Shown: positions 13,327 through 41,600 of the stretch, piece by piece
Layout: every line of letters starts with the position of its first letter
How positions within the stretch are numbered: position 1 is the first letter of the stretch
Assembly: GCF_021462225.1 (NCBI RefSeq)
Contig: NC_061797.1
Coordinates: 22,095,093 to 22,159,092, forward strand
Reading direction: 5' to 3'
Origin: Girardinichthys multiradiatus
Lineage: Eukaryota; Chordata; Actinopteri; Cyprinodontiformes; Goodeidae
DNA: 64,000 nucleotides
The notes under the pieces: model-generated
What the model was told of the DNA's origin: nothing
Database searches by the model: none
What the model saw: only the letters and a program-made list of their open reading frames with translations
Program-made: the position numbers and the translations under genes

Positions 13327-13675
13327 CAGTCAGTCAGCCATTTTCTATACTGCTTCTTCCATAGTGGGAACGCGGGGAAGCTGGTGCCTATCTCCAGCAA
13401 ACTATGGGTGGGAGGTGGGGTACACCCTGGACAGGTTGCCAGTCCATTGCAGGGCAACACACAAACAACCATGCACATACTCATTCACACACCTAAGGGC
13501 AACTTAGAGAGACGGGTCTTTGGACTGTGGGAGGAAGCCAGGGTACCAGGTGAGAATCCACGCATGCACAGGTAGAACATGCAAACTCCATGCAGAAAGA
13601 CCCCCGGCCGGCAGTTGAACCCAGGACCTCCTTGCTGCAAGGCAACAGTCCTACCAACTGCGCCACCATGCAGCC
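13327..13675 (-). mobile_element. tRNA-derived SINE (mermaid-like), copy 1
   Basis: A full-length SINE in minus orientation. The tRNA-like head is at the right end: read on the minus strand it has an A-box-like TGGCGCAGTTGGTAG and a B-box-like element (the left-hand box is mutated relative to copy 4). A conserved body with words such as CTTCCTCCCACAGTCC follows, and the tail is a short (TGAC)n run at 13327-13338. It is bracketed by a perfect 14-bp target duplication TGTTTGTTAATTGT at 13313-13326 and 13676-13689, which proves retroposition. The family name is from memory; the tRNA-head SINE call rests on the boxes and duplication. Confidence 0.9.
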
Positions 13676-13689
13676 TGTTTGTTAATTGT

Positions 13690-14895
13690 TAATTGTTTAA
13701 TTAAAACAAAATGTGCTTGTATGAGATTGAACGTGTTATAGCCTGGAGAAAGAACATTTGAAATAGGTTTGATCGGTGCATCCCTTGTATAAAAAAAACC
13801 CCTAGAATGGCCATTCACTGCAGAAAATGTACTATTTATACTTAAAATACACAGCTTTGAAAATAACATAATTTCTTTACATTATAATATTGGTAATTGT
13901 GGTAATCTCATCAAAAAGTGCTGATTAATTATACAAGCTAGTTATTGATATGTTATGAGCTGCATTTGCAAAAAAAAATATTTACTTTTGAAACATAAAT
14001 TATCCCTGACTTAGTCTTATACTAAAAAGATAAATGTTTTCTACATCTATTGAAAGCGCTCTCAGTACAAAACAGCGTTTCCTGTGGGTTCATGCCACTG
14101 ACATGATTACAATACCAACTGGGCCTTTGCGTCTTTGACTATCAGCTCTAAAACCCTGTGGCTCTTTTCATAGATAATAACCATGGCATTACCAATGTTG
14201 TGTAAGTAACCACTCGGGGCATGATGATATTGAAGAAAGAGTGACATGCTGACATGAGAGGAAAGACGTAATCAATTACAGTTCCTCTACATATCCCACT
14301 AGCTGTCAGTTTTTACAGCTTGTTACAAAAAAACTGTGACCCAATTATAAATCTACATTTTACTTAGCAAAAACTCAAACTGAAAACTGCTCTCCATAAG
14401 TCTTCTTGCACAAAATATGACAGCAGTCAAATTACCAAATTAGATTACAGTGCTGGAGTCCAGATGTTCCACTAACTTGACATACTAGGTAAAGCAGCAG
14501 AGGTGAAGAGGGCAGTTTCTTGAACCTGCATGAATGGCATTACATAGGAAAATAAAGCTTTAAAAGGTGGGTGCAACTTGCTGTAGCTTCAGTTGTACTA
14601 AAGAGACAACACCCTGTGGTACACCACAACTGTACGAGTGTAACTTCCTGCACGTGTCTGTTAAAACACAGTCAAGTTTTATACAGAAAACCAAACAGAT
14701 CAGATACATTAACACACACAATAATTTTCAGAGGGTGTGCATATGTGTGCACAGAAAGAGGAAGAGCCTAGTGTTGGTTTGTTTTGCACAACCATTGGAA
14801 CTGGGTTCAAGGGTGTTGGCACACTTAAAATGACTGTAAATGTACCACTAACCCTCCATATAGTTGTCTGTGTATATATACAGTATATATATATA
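13690..14895. other. Intergenic, nothing recognised
   Basis: AT-rich DNA between the SINE and the Tc1 element. No exon, RNA gene or structured repeat was recognised. Confidence 0.55.
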
Positions 14896-15665
14896 CAGTA
14901 GAGAACAAAAGTTTGGACACACCTTCTCATTCAAAGAGTTTTCTTTATTTTCATGACTATGAATATTGTAGCTTCACACTGAAGGCATCAAAACTATGAA
15001 TTAACACATGTGGAATTATATACTGAACAAAAAAGTGTGAAAAAACTGAAAATCCGCAGCAGAGGTGACTCTTGGTCTTCCTTTCCTGGGGCGGTCCTCA
15101 TGTGAGCCAGTTTCTTTGTAGCGTTTGATGGTTTTTGCGACTGCACTTGGGGACACTTTAAAAGTTTTCCCAATTGTTCGGACTGACTGACGTTCATTTC
15201 TTAAAGTAATGATGGCCACTCCTTTTTCTTTACTTAGCTGCTTTTTTCTTGCCATAATACAAATTCTAACAGTCTATTCAGTAGGACTATCAGCTGTGTA
15301 CTGTATCCACCTCCTGCACAACACAACTGATGGTCCCAACCCCATTTAGGCTTGAAATCCCACTTATTAAACCTGACAGGGCACACCTGTGAAGTGAAAA
15401 CCATTTCAGGTGACTACCTCTTGAAGCTCATCAACAGAATGCCAAGAGTGTGCAGAGCAGTAATCAAAGCAAAAGGTGGCTACTTTGAAGAACCTAGAAT
15501 ATAAGATATTTTCAGTTGTTTCACACTGTTTTGTTCAGTATATAATTCCACATGTGTTAATTCATAGTTTTGATGCCTTCAGTGTGAAGCTACAATATTC
15601 ATAGTCATGAAAATAATGACAACTCTTTGAATGAGAAGGTGTGTCCAAACTTTTGGTCTGTACTG
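14896..15665 (-). mobile_element. Internally deleted Tc1/mariner element
   Basis: A 770-bp element with long terminal inverted repeats. The outer ends are CAGTA at 14896 and TACTG at 15665, followed inward by the shared AAAAGTTTGGACACACC (14907 onward) and its complement on the right; pairing continues for over 100 bp through the ACACATGTGGAATTATAT region. Both ends abut a TA dinucleotide (14894-14895 and 15666-15667), the Tc1/mariner target. The inside keeps only the N-terminal part of a transposase gene, on the minus strand, so the element is non-autonomous. It may still serve as a substrate for a full-length relative. Confidence 0.92.
15016..15255 (-). pseudogene. Tc1 transposase fragment, N-terminal DNA-binding domain only
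   Basis: This 79-codon frame starts MARKKQLSKEKG and contains a paired-like helix-turn-helix (VRTIGKTFKVSPSAVAKTI) followed by the basic GRPR-type hinge (RPRKGRPRVTS) typical of Tc1 transposases. It then runs into the terminal repeat. The catalytic DDE domain, about 200 residues in family members, is wholly missing, so it cannot transpose DNA. It is intact as a DNA-binding peptide, but nothing shows it is expressed. Confidence 0.88.
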
Positions 15666-15685
15666 TATATATATAAAATAAATAT

Positions 15686-15706
15686 GTGTGTGTGTGTGTG
15701 TGTGTG
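15686..15706. repeat. (TG)n microsatellite
   Basis: About ten TG units starting 20 bp outside the right end of the Tc1 element. Confidence 0.9.
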
Positions 15707-16570
15707 GTAGGGACAGAATACTGTGTTGAACAGATGGTGACAGACTTAGGCAAACATAATCCTGGCGTTATGGAGAACACAAAAGCTTTATGAATGTATG
15801 AATCAAATCAGATTGAATTTGGCTTGTGGCTATGAGGGCCTACAGTATTTTGATCTAGCATGTATATACTGTTGCACTACTGCAACCCAGCACAAACAAA
15901 CATATACAGTAGTGTTGATGTTGATCAGATTTGATGTTTGCAATAATTATTTTTTTCCCAACTCTGTCTTTGATATCGTTTGAGTTAGAAAAACCTAACA
16001 AGAAACACATAATTACAGTACAAGAAACAAAAAAAGTATGCTTTTTAATGCATTGCTGTGGAAATTAATATATTATTAATATATATAATATGGGTTTTGC
16101 AAATAAAAAGCAGCACCAATGTGAAAGAATGCGTTAGTAGTAAAAATCCAGAACCAGGAATACGGAATAAGTACATTCAACATTTAGATTCTGTCTTTAC
16201 GTCAGTTTGCTGTCATCCTTGTAGTTAAGACGGTTTGATGACAGTAGGGGTAATCAAATAAACATAACAAGCACAAAAACTGAATCACCATAGTGCAACA
16301 ATAAGACATTTTCTGTTTGTGACCAGTGCCAGCATCTGAAGTGTCGATGTTTCCATGATTAGCTGGTTTAAATACCTTTTTTAAAGATGGGGTTGTTACC
16401 TGTAATGAAATAATATATTATTTTCAACTGTAGTGAGAGGATGATTAATTTATCTAACCTCCAAACATCAACAACAAAGGGTTCAACCACAGCACCAGTA
16501 TATCAGTGTTACAGCACCACCCAGTGTGCACACACAGGTATGGCTAAACATGTCTGGACTGGAGATTTTC

Positions 16571-16745
16571 AATGATTGATTGATTGATTGATTTATCTCT
16601 GTTTTTTAATTTTTCATTGTCTTATTATGAATATTATTATTATTTTTTCAGTTTACATAGTTTGATCATTTTTAATGTGTCCTAAGTGGTTTTATGTTAG
16701 TCCTACTTTAACATCTGTGAAGCAGTTTGCGTGTATAGAAAGTGC

Positions 16746-16782
<37 letters not shown>

Positions 16783-16783
16783 G
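16571..16783 (+). repeat. Two (GATT)n runs flanking a LINE-tail-like segment
   Basis: (TGAT)n-type tetranucleotide runs occur at about 16571-16593 and 16744-16783. Just before the second run the sequence reads like the last bases of a fish LINE 3' UTR (GAAGCAGTTTGCG then AAAGTGCTT), where the tetranucleotide is the usual tail. I read it as a small, decayed LINE 3' end with its simple-repeat tail; the microsatellites are certain, the LINE assignment is not. Confidence 0.6.
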
Positions 16784-17563
16784 TAGACATTCCCAATCCT
16801 TACTCATGCATCACCAGTCATGAACTGCAGCTACCTTCATGTAATGTTTGTTTTTCAGAATGTGTTTTTTTGTCTTCACCAATCATATGATTATATATTC
16901 AGATATAATCAGATAACTGATTTAGATACAGTTTGAGAAATCCATTTTTTAAAGTTTGTTTTTGCTCAGTTCATATTTAAATAATTTAGCTATGCTCACA
17001 TTGTGTATCTCTAAATAGAATTTGCTGTTTCGATTGTGGCGACTGTGCGATTGTGACTTTTTGGAAGCCGTGGCCTATTGTATACTGTAGCTTCTTGTTA
17101 TAGATACCAAGTTTTGTTTAGTTCTTTCTCAGACAACTCTTGATGTCTCAACTTGATCCGATCCAGTTTGTCATGTGTTTACACTGGGAAAATGTCCTTT
17201 ATTGTTTTAAGATCAAAATATACTCTGACTACATGTTGTTGGTCCACAACAGCTTCTAAGTGCATATGAACAAGCAGATGAAATGGCCATTTTACTATGA
17301 TTGAACAGCAAGCTTAATAGCTTGCAGTAAACACCTAGTAAGGAAAAATGTTTTGCCAGAGTCAAACATTTTCTCATGGCAGAGGCAATAAACTCAGACT
17401 CAGATCCTGAAACTAAGAAGTGCTATTTGTCATAAACAGAAGAAAAAAACAACAAAGGAAAACTCTATGTAAAAAACTCAACGTTAAATGACCCAGAACA
17501 TTGTACCCCTGGATATTAACTTCCCAGAACCTTGAATTTTACCCAGGCCATTTCTTGTGTGTA
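16784..17563. other. Intergenic, nothing recognised
   Basis: AT-rich sequence without a recognisable exon or repeat. Confidence 0.5.
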
Positions 17564-19257
17564 AGTCCATGCATTTGTTACTTCAAGGTTGGACTATTGT
17601 AATTTGTTACTATCAGGATGTCCACAAAATGCAGTTAAAAGCCTTCAGCTGATTCAAAATGCTGCAGCAAGAGTTCTGATGAAAATTAAAAAGAGAGATC
17701 ATATTTCTCCTATTTTAGCCTCCCTTCATTGGCTCCCTGTTAAATCCAGAATAGAATTTAAAATTCTCCTCCTCACATATAAAGCCCAATGATCTAGCTC
17801 CATCATACATCAGAGATCTGATTGTTCCATATGTTCCTAACAGAGCACTTCGTTCTCAGACTGCAGGTTTACTGGTGGTTCCTAGAGTCTCTAGAAGTAG
17901 AATGGGAGGCAGATCCTTTAGTTATCAGGCTCCTCTCCTGTGGAACCAGCTCCCAGTTTTAGTCCGTGAGGCAGACACCCTGTCTACTTTTAAGGCTAGG
18001 CTTAAAACTTTCCTTTTTGATAAAGCTTATAGTTAGAGTGGCTTAGTTTATCCTGAGCTATCTTCCTTTTTTTTTTTACCTCCGTCTTCTTCCCTCCCTG
18101 TTGGTTGGAGTAAGGGGGAGTCAGGTTTAGCCTAAACCGGCTCAGTTATGTTTGAGGTGCAAACACACCCTCCATTTCTGCTACCTGTATGACCCCTTCT
18201 CTTTTCCAATGGTTATAATCAGTCTGACAGAGGGAGGTATCCCAATCATTGTGGTTTTTAGTATAACAATGACCATCAGTGGGACCCTTTGTGGGGTTCC
18301 TTGAGACGACATTGTTGTAAATAAGCGCCGTTTAACTAAATAATCTGAACTGAAACTTTCTGTGTAGTTATGCTGCTATAGGCTCAGGCTGCTGGAGAAC
18401 ATACCGACCACTTTCACCCTCTTCGCTACATTCTCACACTACTCTCCAATTTTGCATTATTTGCTGTTATTTCAGCTTCTAACCTTGTTCTCTCTTTTCT
18501 CTTCCTAGAAGCTACACCTGGCCTGACTGTGTCTACCTGTGACACCTTTCTGGAGAGGGCAATCGTCCGAGCTTCTGCTGGCAACAACTTAATGCTCACC
18601 CTCTACCGATGATCCACATAGCCCTGTCTTTTAGTGTTTAACCCTTTCTCTCTCCTAGACATGAAAATTGACTGAGCTTTTACTGTAACTAATTATATGT
18701 GCTCTCTTTCAGACTCTAACCTTGAAAACTGGCTCAGAGTTTATCTGTTCTTTCTTTCTAGGTGAAACGACTAAAGGAGCTACATCCATTAACATTTACT
18801 TTTCCTTCCCATAGAAAGTACTCCTGGATCAGTGCTTCTGTGTTCTTTTTGTGTCTCTGCTCTGTTCTCTCAAACCCCCAGTCGGTCGTGGCAGATGGCC
18901 GCTCATACTGAGCCTGGTTCTGCTGGAGGTTTCTTCCTGTTAAAAGGGGGTTTTTCCTCTCCGCTGTCGCTACATGCATGCTCAGTATGAAGAATTGCTG
19001 CAAAGTCAACGCCAGTGACTGTCCACTGTCTCTACATGCTCATCCAGGAGGAATGAATGCTGCAAGTCACTGACTGGATGCAATCTGCTGGGTTTCCTTA
19101 GATAGAAAATCTTTTTATCCAATTTGAATAAATAACTGAATCCGACTGCACTGTTCAATTGTTACGATTAATTGGAATGTATGAACCTGACTGTTGTGAA
19201 GTGCCTTGAGACAACATGTGTTGTGAATTGGCGCTATATAAATAAAACTGAATTGAA
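17564..19257 (+). mobile_element. 5'-truncated L2/Maui-like LINE, reverse transcriptase C-terminus and 3' UTR
   Basis: From 17566 the plus strand reads the characteristic end of a fish L2-clade reverse transcriptase: SRLDYCN, LLSGCP, LQLIQNAAARVL, SPILASLHWLP, RIEFKILLLTYKA. It then breaks by a small deletion and stop near 17790, and resumes with PYVPNRALRSQT, PRVSRSRMGGRSFSY, APLLWNQLP and TFKARLKTFLF up to about 18035. A 1.2-kb 3' UTR follows. It ends in the typical GGCGCTATATAAATAAAACTG and ATTGAATT tail at 19226-19257. It is a dead copy, truncated at the 5' end. Confidence 0.88.
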
Positions 19258-35070
<15,813 letters not shown>

Positions 35071-38000
35071 GCACAAACGCGCACAAGCATGGGACGGCAT
35101 GGCCTTCTCCCGATCCATTACAGGACAATTTTAATATCATGTCCCTCAGGGTCATATGGTCTATGCATCTGACCAACCAGTGGCCTCCTGAGTTTTTTGT
35201 TTTTAAGGTACACGTGGGTGAACACCAATAAAGGAGCTGACCCAGAGTGTAAATATTTTGATGCCAAACTTTGTAAGGCGATGGGATGTAAAGCCAATCG
35301 AATCAGAAGTTTTGAATCCCACCAACAGAAAAAAAACCAGTTAAAAATATGTAAAGCTATAATCTATCACTAGTTTCCACTTCTGTGTCCTGCTTTTTCT
35401 TTCTGTCGGCTACATATTTGAAAGCTTAAATATCCTTCCCTCCCCAGCTTTCAGAACATTAACATTAAAAACCTTTTTTCATGTGTAAATGCTGTAAAAA
35501 CTGGCATCATGCACTCCAGGAATGCATGGTAAGTCTTTCAAGAACAGGAAACAAATTGGTCGTTAAAATACTTCAATAGGAGAGAGAGACTGCTGATCCT
35601 AAACAAAAAGGGTTGGACTGCATGTAAGCCCCCTTTTTTTCTTCATTATCTTAAATAGCTCCAGTATTGTGGTGCCTTTCTTCATGTACCTTACCTTTTC
35701 AGATGGAGCTAAAACTAACTGTGGCAGAGTTTCAACTGCGGAAAGCCACAGAGTTTATTAAATCCGTCCACCCTCGCAGTCATTTCACTCATCATCTTCT
35801 TTGAGCCCAACGATGCAGCATGAGTCATCCGAGCACCATGTGCAGGCTTGACCTTTGCTAAGCGCCACATTTAGCCTCTATTTCTTTTTCCCACTCCTCA
35901 CTAACAGAATGATGCAGTTTTTGGGCAGCAGTGGGACGTTCGGAGCAGGTTACACAACAAAATGTTCTCTCAGTATTTAACTTTCTCTGCAGCGTTTAGA
36001 ATGCTGCACATGTACACAGTGTCATAAAGTAATGTAAATACACTCATACCATAAAACTATAAAGATGCAATAGGGATATAACCACAGAATTTTATCTTAA
36101 TCGATGTATTTTGCATATATGCATGTCTTCTAGGGTGTACGAAAAGTTGGTTTTGATGAGGTAACAGATTTTAGTTGGTTTCAATTTGAAAGATTTATTT
36201 ATTTTTTTTCCCTGAATTATCCTTTGGAGAAATGTCAACAGTTGGTGTGTGTGTGTGTGTGAATGACTTGGCGTGTATCTGTGAACACACATTGTCCACA
36301 TTAACATTTCTCCCTGCACATGTGAAGCGGCGATCTTTTTAATGGGACGTGTTCGAAAGGACCACACCAGTAGTTTCAGCTCATTTTTAATAGTTATGTC
36401 TCACATTTACTTAACATCTCATCTTCTCCACAATTTCAGATTTTTGATGCAATTTGCTTTGAAATACAATGTTCCACTTTCCTTCATACTTTAAAAGAGA
36501 TGATGACTTCCGCTCCGCAGTCATTTAAAATTTTATTTTAAAAACCGATAATTATTAATTGAATTTGTTTAAGCTAAACACTGGTTTGGTCCTTCTGGAA
36601 ATGTCTCACCTGTGTCAAGTTACAGATGAGGGCTATATGATTAAATTTAGTGTTTATGTTCATGATCCTGAAACTTTTTTGCTTTATATTCTAAGCAAAA
36701 GTTGGATCTCCTGTTTCTTTTTCTTGGTTTAACCAAAGACATGTTTTTCTTATTAAGCTGGTTTCAATATCTGTTAAATACAGAAAGAGAATATTAATGG
36801 GATGGAAAGATAATTTCACATTTTTCAAACTGGTGTAGATGGAGGCTTTGGTTTTTTTTAACTCACTGTTTTTGGCATGCTGGTGGCTGGAAAGTGGATG
36901 CCTAAGAATGTAAAGCGTCTGCTTTTGGGCTTCTCGTCTCCTTGGAAAGTCTGACGGTGAATCAGAGGAGCAACATCCTTGCGTTTCTGTTTTGGGGTGG
37001 AAACTGTATCACTTTCCGTGTTCTCCACAGTGCCGACCTCTTAAAGTGGTTGAAAGAATCATTTGGGACAGAATTGGCCTCTTTATGCTTTCCTCTTCAG
37101 TGTGTTTCTTGTTTGAACGTACGCTGCACTCACCAGTATGTGTTGCCAATTACAGTCTTTCCAAAAATGGCCTTAATTTTTCACCACAGGACTTCACCTT
37201 CGACATCTGACACCAAACATATCCGTTGCAGTTGGTCTGCTGGTGTTTGGGAGAACTTCAGGAATGCTTGCTATAGATGTTGAGTGTTTATATTTATAGC
37301 CATAAAATGTAGTAAATGCTATTTCTTTACAGAATGGTATGAATTAAAGATGTATTCTCTTGCTATTATTTTATATCCTTTCTGGTTCATGTGGGAAAGA
37401 CCTGATGCACTGTTAAATCATTTTGTGCTCACAAGGAAGTCACAAGCAAGAAAGTTCACTGAATAAAAATATTTAAAACAGGCTCACTTGAAGTCACTTC
37501 TATGTGTTACCAGATTGAAAAATGCAAAAGTCACCAAGAAAGGCTAAAATGTACAGTTGGATGTGTCTGGTTTACATAGCTCGATCCCTTAAACAGTTTG
37601 GTATACAGTTTATTATTCTATATGTTAAATGTTAAAAGCTGTGGAACCACCAAATATTCAGCATTGGTGACTGAGAAAAAACTATTCAACTAGCTGCTTT
37701 TTTGTAATTCCCCGAATATAAACATTTCTATGAAAGTAAAAAAAAAAACATTTTCCCAGTACAAAGAGCCTCATTGCTGCATATAGTCATGGGAAAAACT
37801 AAGCACACTATTGCATCCTACATAGGATTTGGGAAAATGGAGACAATTGTCTGGATAAACTGATCAGCAAACCTGAGTTTTCTGGTTTGCACAGTTACGT
37901 GTTAACAATGCTAACATGGAAACACAGCAATGACCTTAAAGAAGCTCCTGTTGCTGCTTATCAATATAGAAAGGGTTATTAGGCTATTTTCTGATCAGTC

Positions 38001-38693
38001 ATTCTGGAAATCTTTTAAGACATTTGCAGCCACAGGACCTGAGCGCCAGTGGACTCTGTACCACTGTAATATAGTATCATGTGGGAGGGTGTATGTTTGA
38101 CACCTGAGCTTGGCTGCAATTGGGTCATTAACACAAGCAAATTTAGAACAGTACCACTGAAAATGAAAAGAATCGAGTTGTTGCAACAAACCAAAGTCCA
38201 GACTTCATGTGAAATGCTTTGGCAGGACCAAAACAGCCGTGCCAAAAACAAGCGTCTGTTGTGAGAGTGGGCCAAAATCCCTACATGGCATCATTAAGCT
38301 CACTTTTTCTTTTCCTAATGAGGCCTGGTAATAAAGGTTGTAAAATTATAGTTTGAGCCTAAGTAAAGCTTGTGCAAACACAGAAACCTCCAATGATGAG
38401 AAACAAAATCAGTACCACTATTACAAATATTTTGTTGCTAAATTGACATTTAAAAGCTCCTCTGATGAGTGAAACCAGGACCTGTGGACTTAAACACATA
38501 GATGTTGTCCATACTGGAACCGAAGCAAAACTGCAAAAAAGCAAGAAACATCTTTGGTTCAGGCAACACATTTGTAGAACTGAGCTTTTTGCATGTCTTC
38601 CAACTTTTAACCAAGTTAGTAGGCATCTAACCACATTTGAAAAAAACAAACAAAGAACCAAAGATGGTCCAACATTAAGTCCTTTAAACCTCT
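35071..38693. other. tpp2 3' UTR and convergent intergenic DNA
   Basis: No coding exon recognised. A candidate polyadenylation signal AATAAA lies at 35227-35232, about 160 bp past the tpp2 stop, and others occur further on (for example near 37461). A (TG)n run is at about 36246-36261. The mettl21c-type gene ends at 38694 on the opposite strand, so the two genes converge here. Confidence 0.6.
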
Positions 38694-41600
38694 TCAGGCT
38701 TTGAGCCTGCATCCTGTGGGCCTGCTCAGTCTGTCCCTGTCACCTCCATCTCCAAATCTACTTGTTGCCATGTAGATCTTCATCTCTCCCTCTTCAGCCA
38801 GTAAACTTGTGTGAAAAGTTTTTTCAAAGTTCTCCGTGAACACCAGATCGGACTCAAACCTGACCTTGTTGGCCCAGATCAAAGTTGTTCCCGGTTTGCA
38901 GAAATGCTTCATGGTGGCCAAGAGCTCGTCCAGGAAGTCATGATGGTAAACCACGTCAGCTGCCAGCACGTAGTCGTATCTGTAGACAGATGAAGGGTAG
39001 GTGTGCTCCAGGTCGTAGCCCCAGGACAGAGGTGCCACATGGGGTGTGTATCTGCAGCGGCCTCTGGTGTTCCTCATTAAGTTGGCCAGGAGGTTACCTA
39101 ACAACTCTGGAAGGTCTGTTGCTGTGACTGAAGCTCCTGTAGATACAGAAAGAAAGAAATTCTGTTATTTGTAAAATATCAAGGTGCTGCTAACAGGTTT
39201 GACCATGACAAAGCACCGCTGGGAAGTCACTGAGGGGGTCATGGGAGTTTGATTGTACAGTTCAAAGGTGTCTGGTGGACCTGGAATATGCTTCACTATG
39301 TCTCCCAATACATTTTCTGTGAAGGTGCTCTAAATTGCCCTTAGGTGTGAATGGGTTTATTTATTTAATTATTTATTTATGGACAGCCAGACTGGTAAAC
39401 AATATTCCAACCAGATCAGAGTTTTCTTGTCCCATGTCCAGTTATGTTTAACACCACAAACAAAGTCTAGTAATTGCTCACCCAGTAGACTGGCCACAAT
39501 GGCCACCAATCCAGTTCCTGCTCCCAGTTCCAGCAACTCCTTCCCCTGCAGGTCCACTGTGTGCCTGTTGTTGTCAAGGAAGGAGCACAAAGCCAATGCC
39601 TGCAAGTTGAAGAAAACAATGCTGATCTGATGTTGATAATGAAGGTTATGTGGATTTTTGCCATAACAAAGAGTTCTCAGAAACACTCACAGCTGGCCAC
39701 ATCATTGCTCCGTATGAATCGATGGATTCATAAATGACAATGTCCTGCCCTACGTAATGGTAGATGTCTTTGTCAATGCGGCAAATGATGCTCGGAACCC
39801 AGTTTCGCCGTACGACTGTCTGGTTTGAATCCTCGTGTTCTGCAGGGACCAACAGGCATGTGATGTGACTTAAATAGCATGAAACAAAAACTAAGGCTTA
39901 AATGTATAATTAAAAAAAATTAAAAGACACAAATGCACATACTCTGACATCATTATTGACCAAATAAGCTCAGTGCAATAAAAAGAGTCTGTTCTCTCTA
40001 AGCTCAGATACTCTACACCAATGGGCCCAGAACTCAGCCCCTCAGGCGGGTTAGTAATACTTTTGGCTTCACTATCTTTTGGCACTTCTCTTGCATATGA
40101 GATTTAGTGTGCAGCACTTCTGCCAGTCTCATTAAAAGTTGTTTATTTCGCTTTGGAGTCTGCTGGCAAATTAGCAATCATGAGTCTGAGTAGAGAAGAA
40201 CATTGTTAGCAACCAAGACTCAACATTTAGACCTTTTTTGTATGGAATAAAGTGTTGCTAATAATTTTCTCACCTACAGTGGCTCTATGCAAGCAAAGAC
40301 AATGTTTCAGTGCAGTTTGGGTGAATACAATTTGTTGAACATTTTAATATGCAAGCAGTCTTGACACATCTTTTGATACATAAATTATTTGTGCGACAAA
40401 AAACTGACCAGAAAGGTTCCCATTGCTTGGAACAGTCTCCTTTTGTTCATCTGTTTCATCATCTTTGGAGGTTAACATTTCCTCTTCCTCTTCATCACTT
40501 CCGAGCTCTTCTTCTTCCACCTCCTCTTCTCTTTCATCTTCCAGTATATTAGATCCCACCTCTTGAAAGACATAGGAAAGTTTGTCATCAGTGCTTTCTT
40601 CCTCTCCAGTCCTTCCATCCTCTTCTCCCAGCAGATCTTGAATTTCCAGGCCCTGATCAACTTCATCATCTCCTTCCCTACTCATTGCCATGTAGATCTT
40701 CACATCTCCCTCTTCAGCCAGTAAACTTGTGTGAAAAGCTTTTTTAAAGTTCTCCGTGAACACCAGATCGGACTCGAATCTGACCTTGTTGGCCCAGATC
40801 AAAGTTGTTCCTGGTTTGCAGAAATGCTTCATGGTGGCCAAGAGCTCGTCCAGGAAGTCATGATGGTAAACCACGTCAGCTGCCAGCACGTAGTCGTACC
40901 TGTAGACAGATGAAGGGTAGGTGTGCTCCAGGTCGTAGCCCCAGGACAGAGACGCCACCTGGGGTGTGTGTCTGCAGCGGCCTCTGGTGTTCCTACACAG
41001 GTTGACTCTAGTGTTGTTCAGAACCTCTGGAAGGTCTGTCGCTGTGACCCAACCACCTGAAAAACAGACCCATCAAAGCAGTTGCATCTGTTTATCGTTA
41101 GTCAGTGCAGACAGATTCACATCCACTAACATACCGAGGAGTGCCGCTACCACAGATAAGAGCCCAGTTCCTGCTCCAATCTCCAGGATGGTTTTGCCCA
41201 CGAGATTCAGTTGGTCTCGATGAGTGTCAAGGTAGTGGCAGAGAGCTAAAGCCTGGGAGAAACAATACTCCCACTGTTAGTAACCCAATTATTTGATTGT
41301 GATATTCATCAGAAAGGGTTATAATTTGTCAAACCTGCAGATTCATCTGTCCAATTTCATAATTTCATGTATCAGATGTAAAAAGTAGTGCAGTTTGTAG
41401 TAAATAGTGATGTTCTCTCAAAGCACAGAATAAATGCTAATACATTTCAGTGAATATGATGAAAGGGTTCAATGTAGCTACTACCCAAAAGTCCAAAATA
41501 GCCTACATAACTTCCATCTGTTAGTAAGTTATATGAAATTATACAGAGTCCACAAGGTCAGACACCCTTTCTTGAAACTGAGGGCCTGATCTTTAAGATT

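Noticed and set aside
13620..13675. tRNA-like sequence with A and B boxes (also near 43140, 49530, 53680 and 53790)
   Set aside because: They are the heads of SINEs bounded by target duplications or SINE bodies; they do not fold into complete tRNAs and were not called tRNA genes.
14696..14900. Open frames next to the TATATA tract left of the Tc1 element
   Set aside because: Composition and microsatellite artefacts; no domain.
38811..39127. Plus-strand frames ([12 protein letters not shown]...) duplicated at 40731-41005
   Set aside because: Antisense shadows of the two METTL21C last exons; the repeat occurs because the exons are paralogous.
40344..40408. Read-through of exon 4 to a stop at 40344 as the normal end of a single-domain gene
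   Set aside because: Not excluded as an alternative form, but the final 21 residues match no METTL21 protein and a fitting donor (GTCAGT) precedes them, so splicing onward was preferred.
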